Shown here: positions 63,624 through 64,000 of the stretch, piece after piece
How positions within the stretch are numbered: position 1 is the stretch's first letter
How the letters are laid out: each line of letters starts with the position of its first letter
Origin: Stenotrophomonas sp. ZAC14D1_NAIMI4_1
Lineage (GTDB): Bacteria > Pseudomonadota > Gammaproteobacteria > Xanthomonadales > Xanthomonadaceae
Assembly (NCBI RefSeq): GCF_003086775.1
Contig: NZ_CP026001.1
Coordinates: 3,934,125-3,998,124, forward strand
DNA length: 64,000 nt
Reading direction: 5' to 3'
Notes under the pieces: model-generated
Seen by the model: only the letters and a program-made list of their open reading frames with translations
Database searches by the model: none
Told to the model about the DNA's origin: nothing
Program-made: the position numbers and the translations under genes

Positions 63624-64000
63624 ATGGAAGGTCTGGCTCCAAGCACCACCGCCTCATCCGCCCGTTCGCTGGCCTTGACGGCCACCACGGACGAGCTGTC
63701 ATGGATCGCCGCGCTGTGCGATGCCGGTGACGATGCGCCGCGCCACCTGGCCCAGCTGAAAGCCCTGCAACGCCAGGGCGGCCGGCTCAGTGAAACGCAG
63801 GAATGGTATCCGTTCGAAGTGATCGAACGCGGTGCCAGCCGCCTGCAGCCCGGGCACGAGCGCGAGTTCGTGATCTGCGTGCTGCTGTGGCTGAAGGCGC
63901 TGGCCCAGGGCCGCGCCAGCGTGCTGGACCCGCACCTGCACCAGGACGACCGCGCGATGGACATCGAGGCGTTACCCGATGCATTGCGCGACATCCTGCT
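63624..64000 (+). CDS. Hypothetical protein, C-terminus beyond window
   Basis: Open from ATG at 63624 (good ribosome binding site gaggagg at 63611-63617) to the right edge: 125 codons with no stop. Soluble, with an Ala/Ser/Thr-rich start and a helical pattern (LVICVLLWLKALAQG-like segment near residue 90 is only weakly hydrophobic). No family is recognised from this part. Confidence 0.7.
   Translation, partial: MEGLAPSTTASSARSLALTATTDELSWIAALCDAGDDAPRHLAQLKALQRQGGRLSETQEWYPFEVIERGASRLQPGHEREFVICVLLWLKALAQGRASVLDPHLHQDDRAMDIEALPDALRDIL

Overview
The window is a high-GC chromosomal segment. It is most consistent with Stenotrophomonas, probably the S. maltophilia complex. Two things point there: a complete smeT/smeDEF multidrug efflux locus (33.4-40.0 kb), and about twenty intergenic palindromes of the GTAG-headed SMAG/REP type that are a hallmark of that genus. 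The rest is mostly core gammaproteobacterial gene order. I saw no rRNA, tRNA, CRISPR array, prophage, insertion sequence or conjugative module.

Layout. 1-2.8 kb: an overlapping minus-strand signalling cluster (membrane histidine kinase, single receiver, receiver-kinase hybrid cut by the window edge). 2.9-7.9 kb: a periplasmic BON protein, a Gfo/Idh/MocA oxidoreductase whose 3' end is shifted out of frame by a 16-bp tandem duplication, a 13-bp minisatellite, and a three-gene operon (DUF2242 lipoprotein, unknown secreted protein, 6-phosphogluconate dehydrogenase). 8.0-12.4 kb: tail-specific protease prc, then lipA, lipB and ybeD. 12.7-25.4 kb: the cell-elongation and peptidoglycan locus mreB-mreC-mreD-mrdA-rodA-rodA paralogue-mltB-rlpA-dacC, all on the minus strand. 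A plus-strand LpxR-type lipid A deacylase sits between dacC and ybeD. 25.6-33.3 kb: PfkB kinase, HAD phosphatase, lipoprotein, M1 aminopeptidase, ubiE, a fungal-type cytosine deaminase and three small proteins. 33.4-40.0 kb: smeF-smeE-smeD with divergent smeT. 40.1-45.7 kb: hslU-hslV, a DUF3079 protein, then lptM-dapF-DUF484-xerC and a DUF454 membrane protein. 45.7-51.4 kb: two exported S9 serine peptidases flanking a PLP aminotransferase. 51.4-56 kb: a small membrane protein, a lipocalin, metN-metI (no metQ nearby), a DMT transporter and yajQ. 56-59.8 kb: an apparent aryl-alcohol/aldehyde oxidation module with an AcoR-like regulator that lacks the AAA+ domain. 60-64 kb: DUF1415 and SDR genes, an M3 oligopeptidase, and the start of an unknown gene cut by the right edge.

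Functional themes are envelope construction (cytoskeleton, PBP2/RodA synthases, lytic enzymes, carboxypeptidase, Prc, LptM, LpxR), proteolysis (Prc, HslUV, M1, M3, two S9 enzymes) and drug efflux. The most distinctive features are not a new gene system but how repeats interact with genes. REP elements supply the stop codons of at least four genes, encode part of the MreC tail, and take part in a three-copy tandem duplication that includes the end of the PfkB gene. Other points worth a look are the tandem rodA paralogues, a perfect ANR/FNR box ahead of the mltB operon, and the frameshifted oxidoreductase running into a minisatellite.
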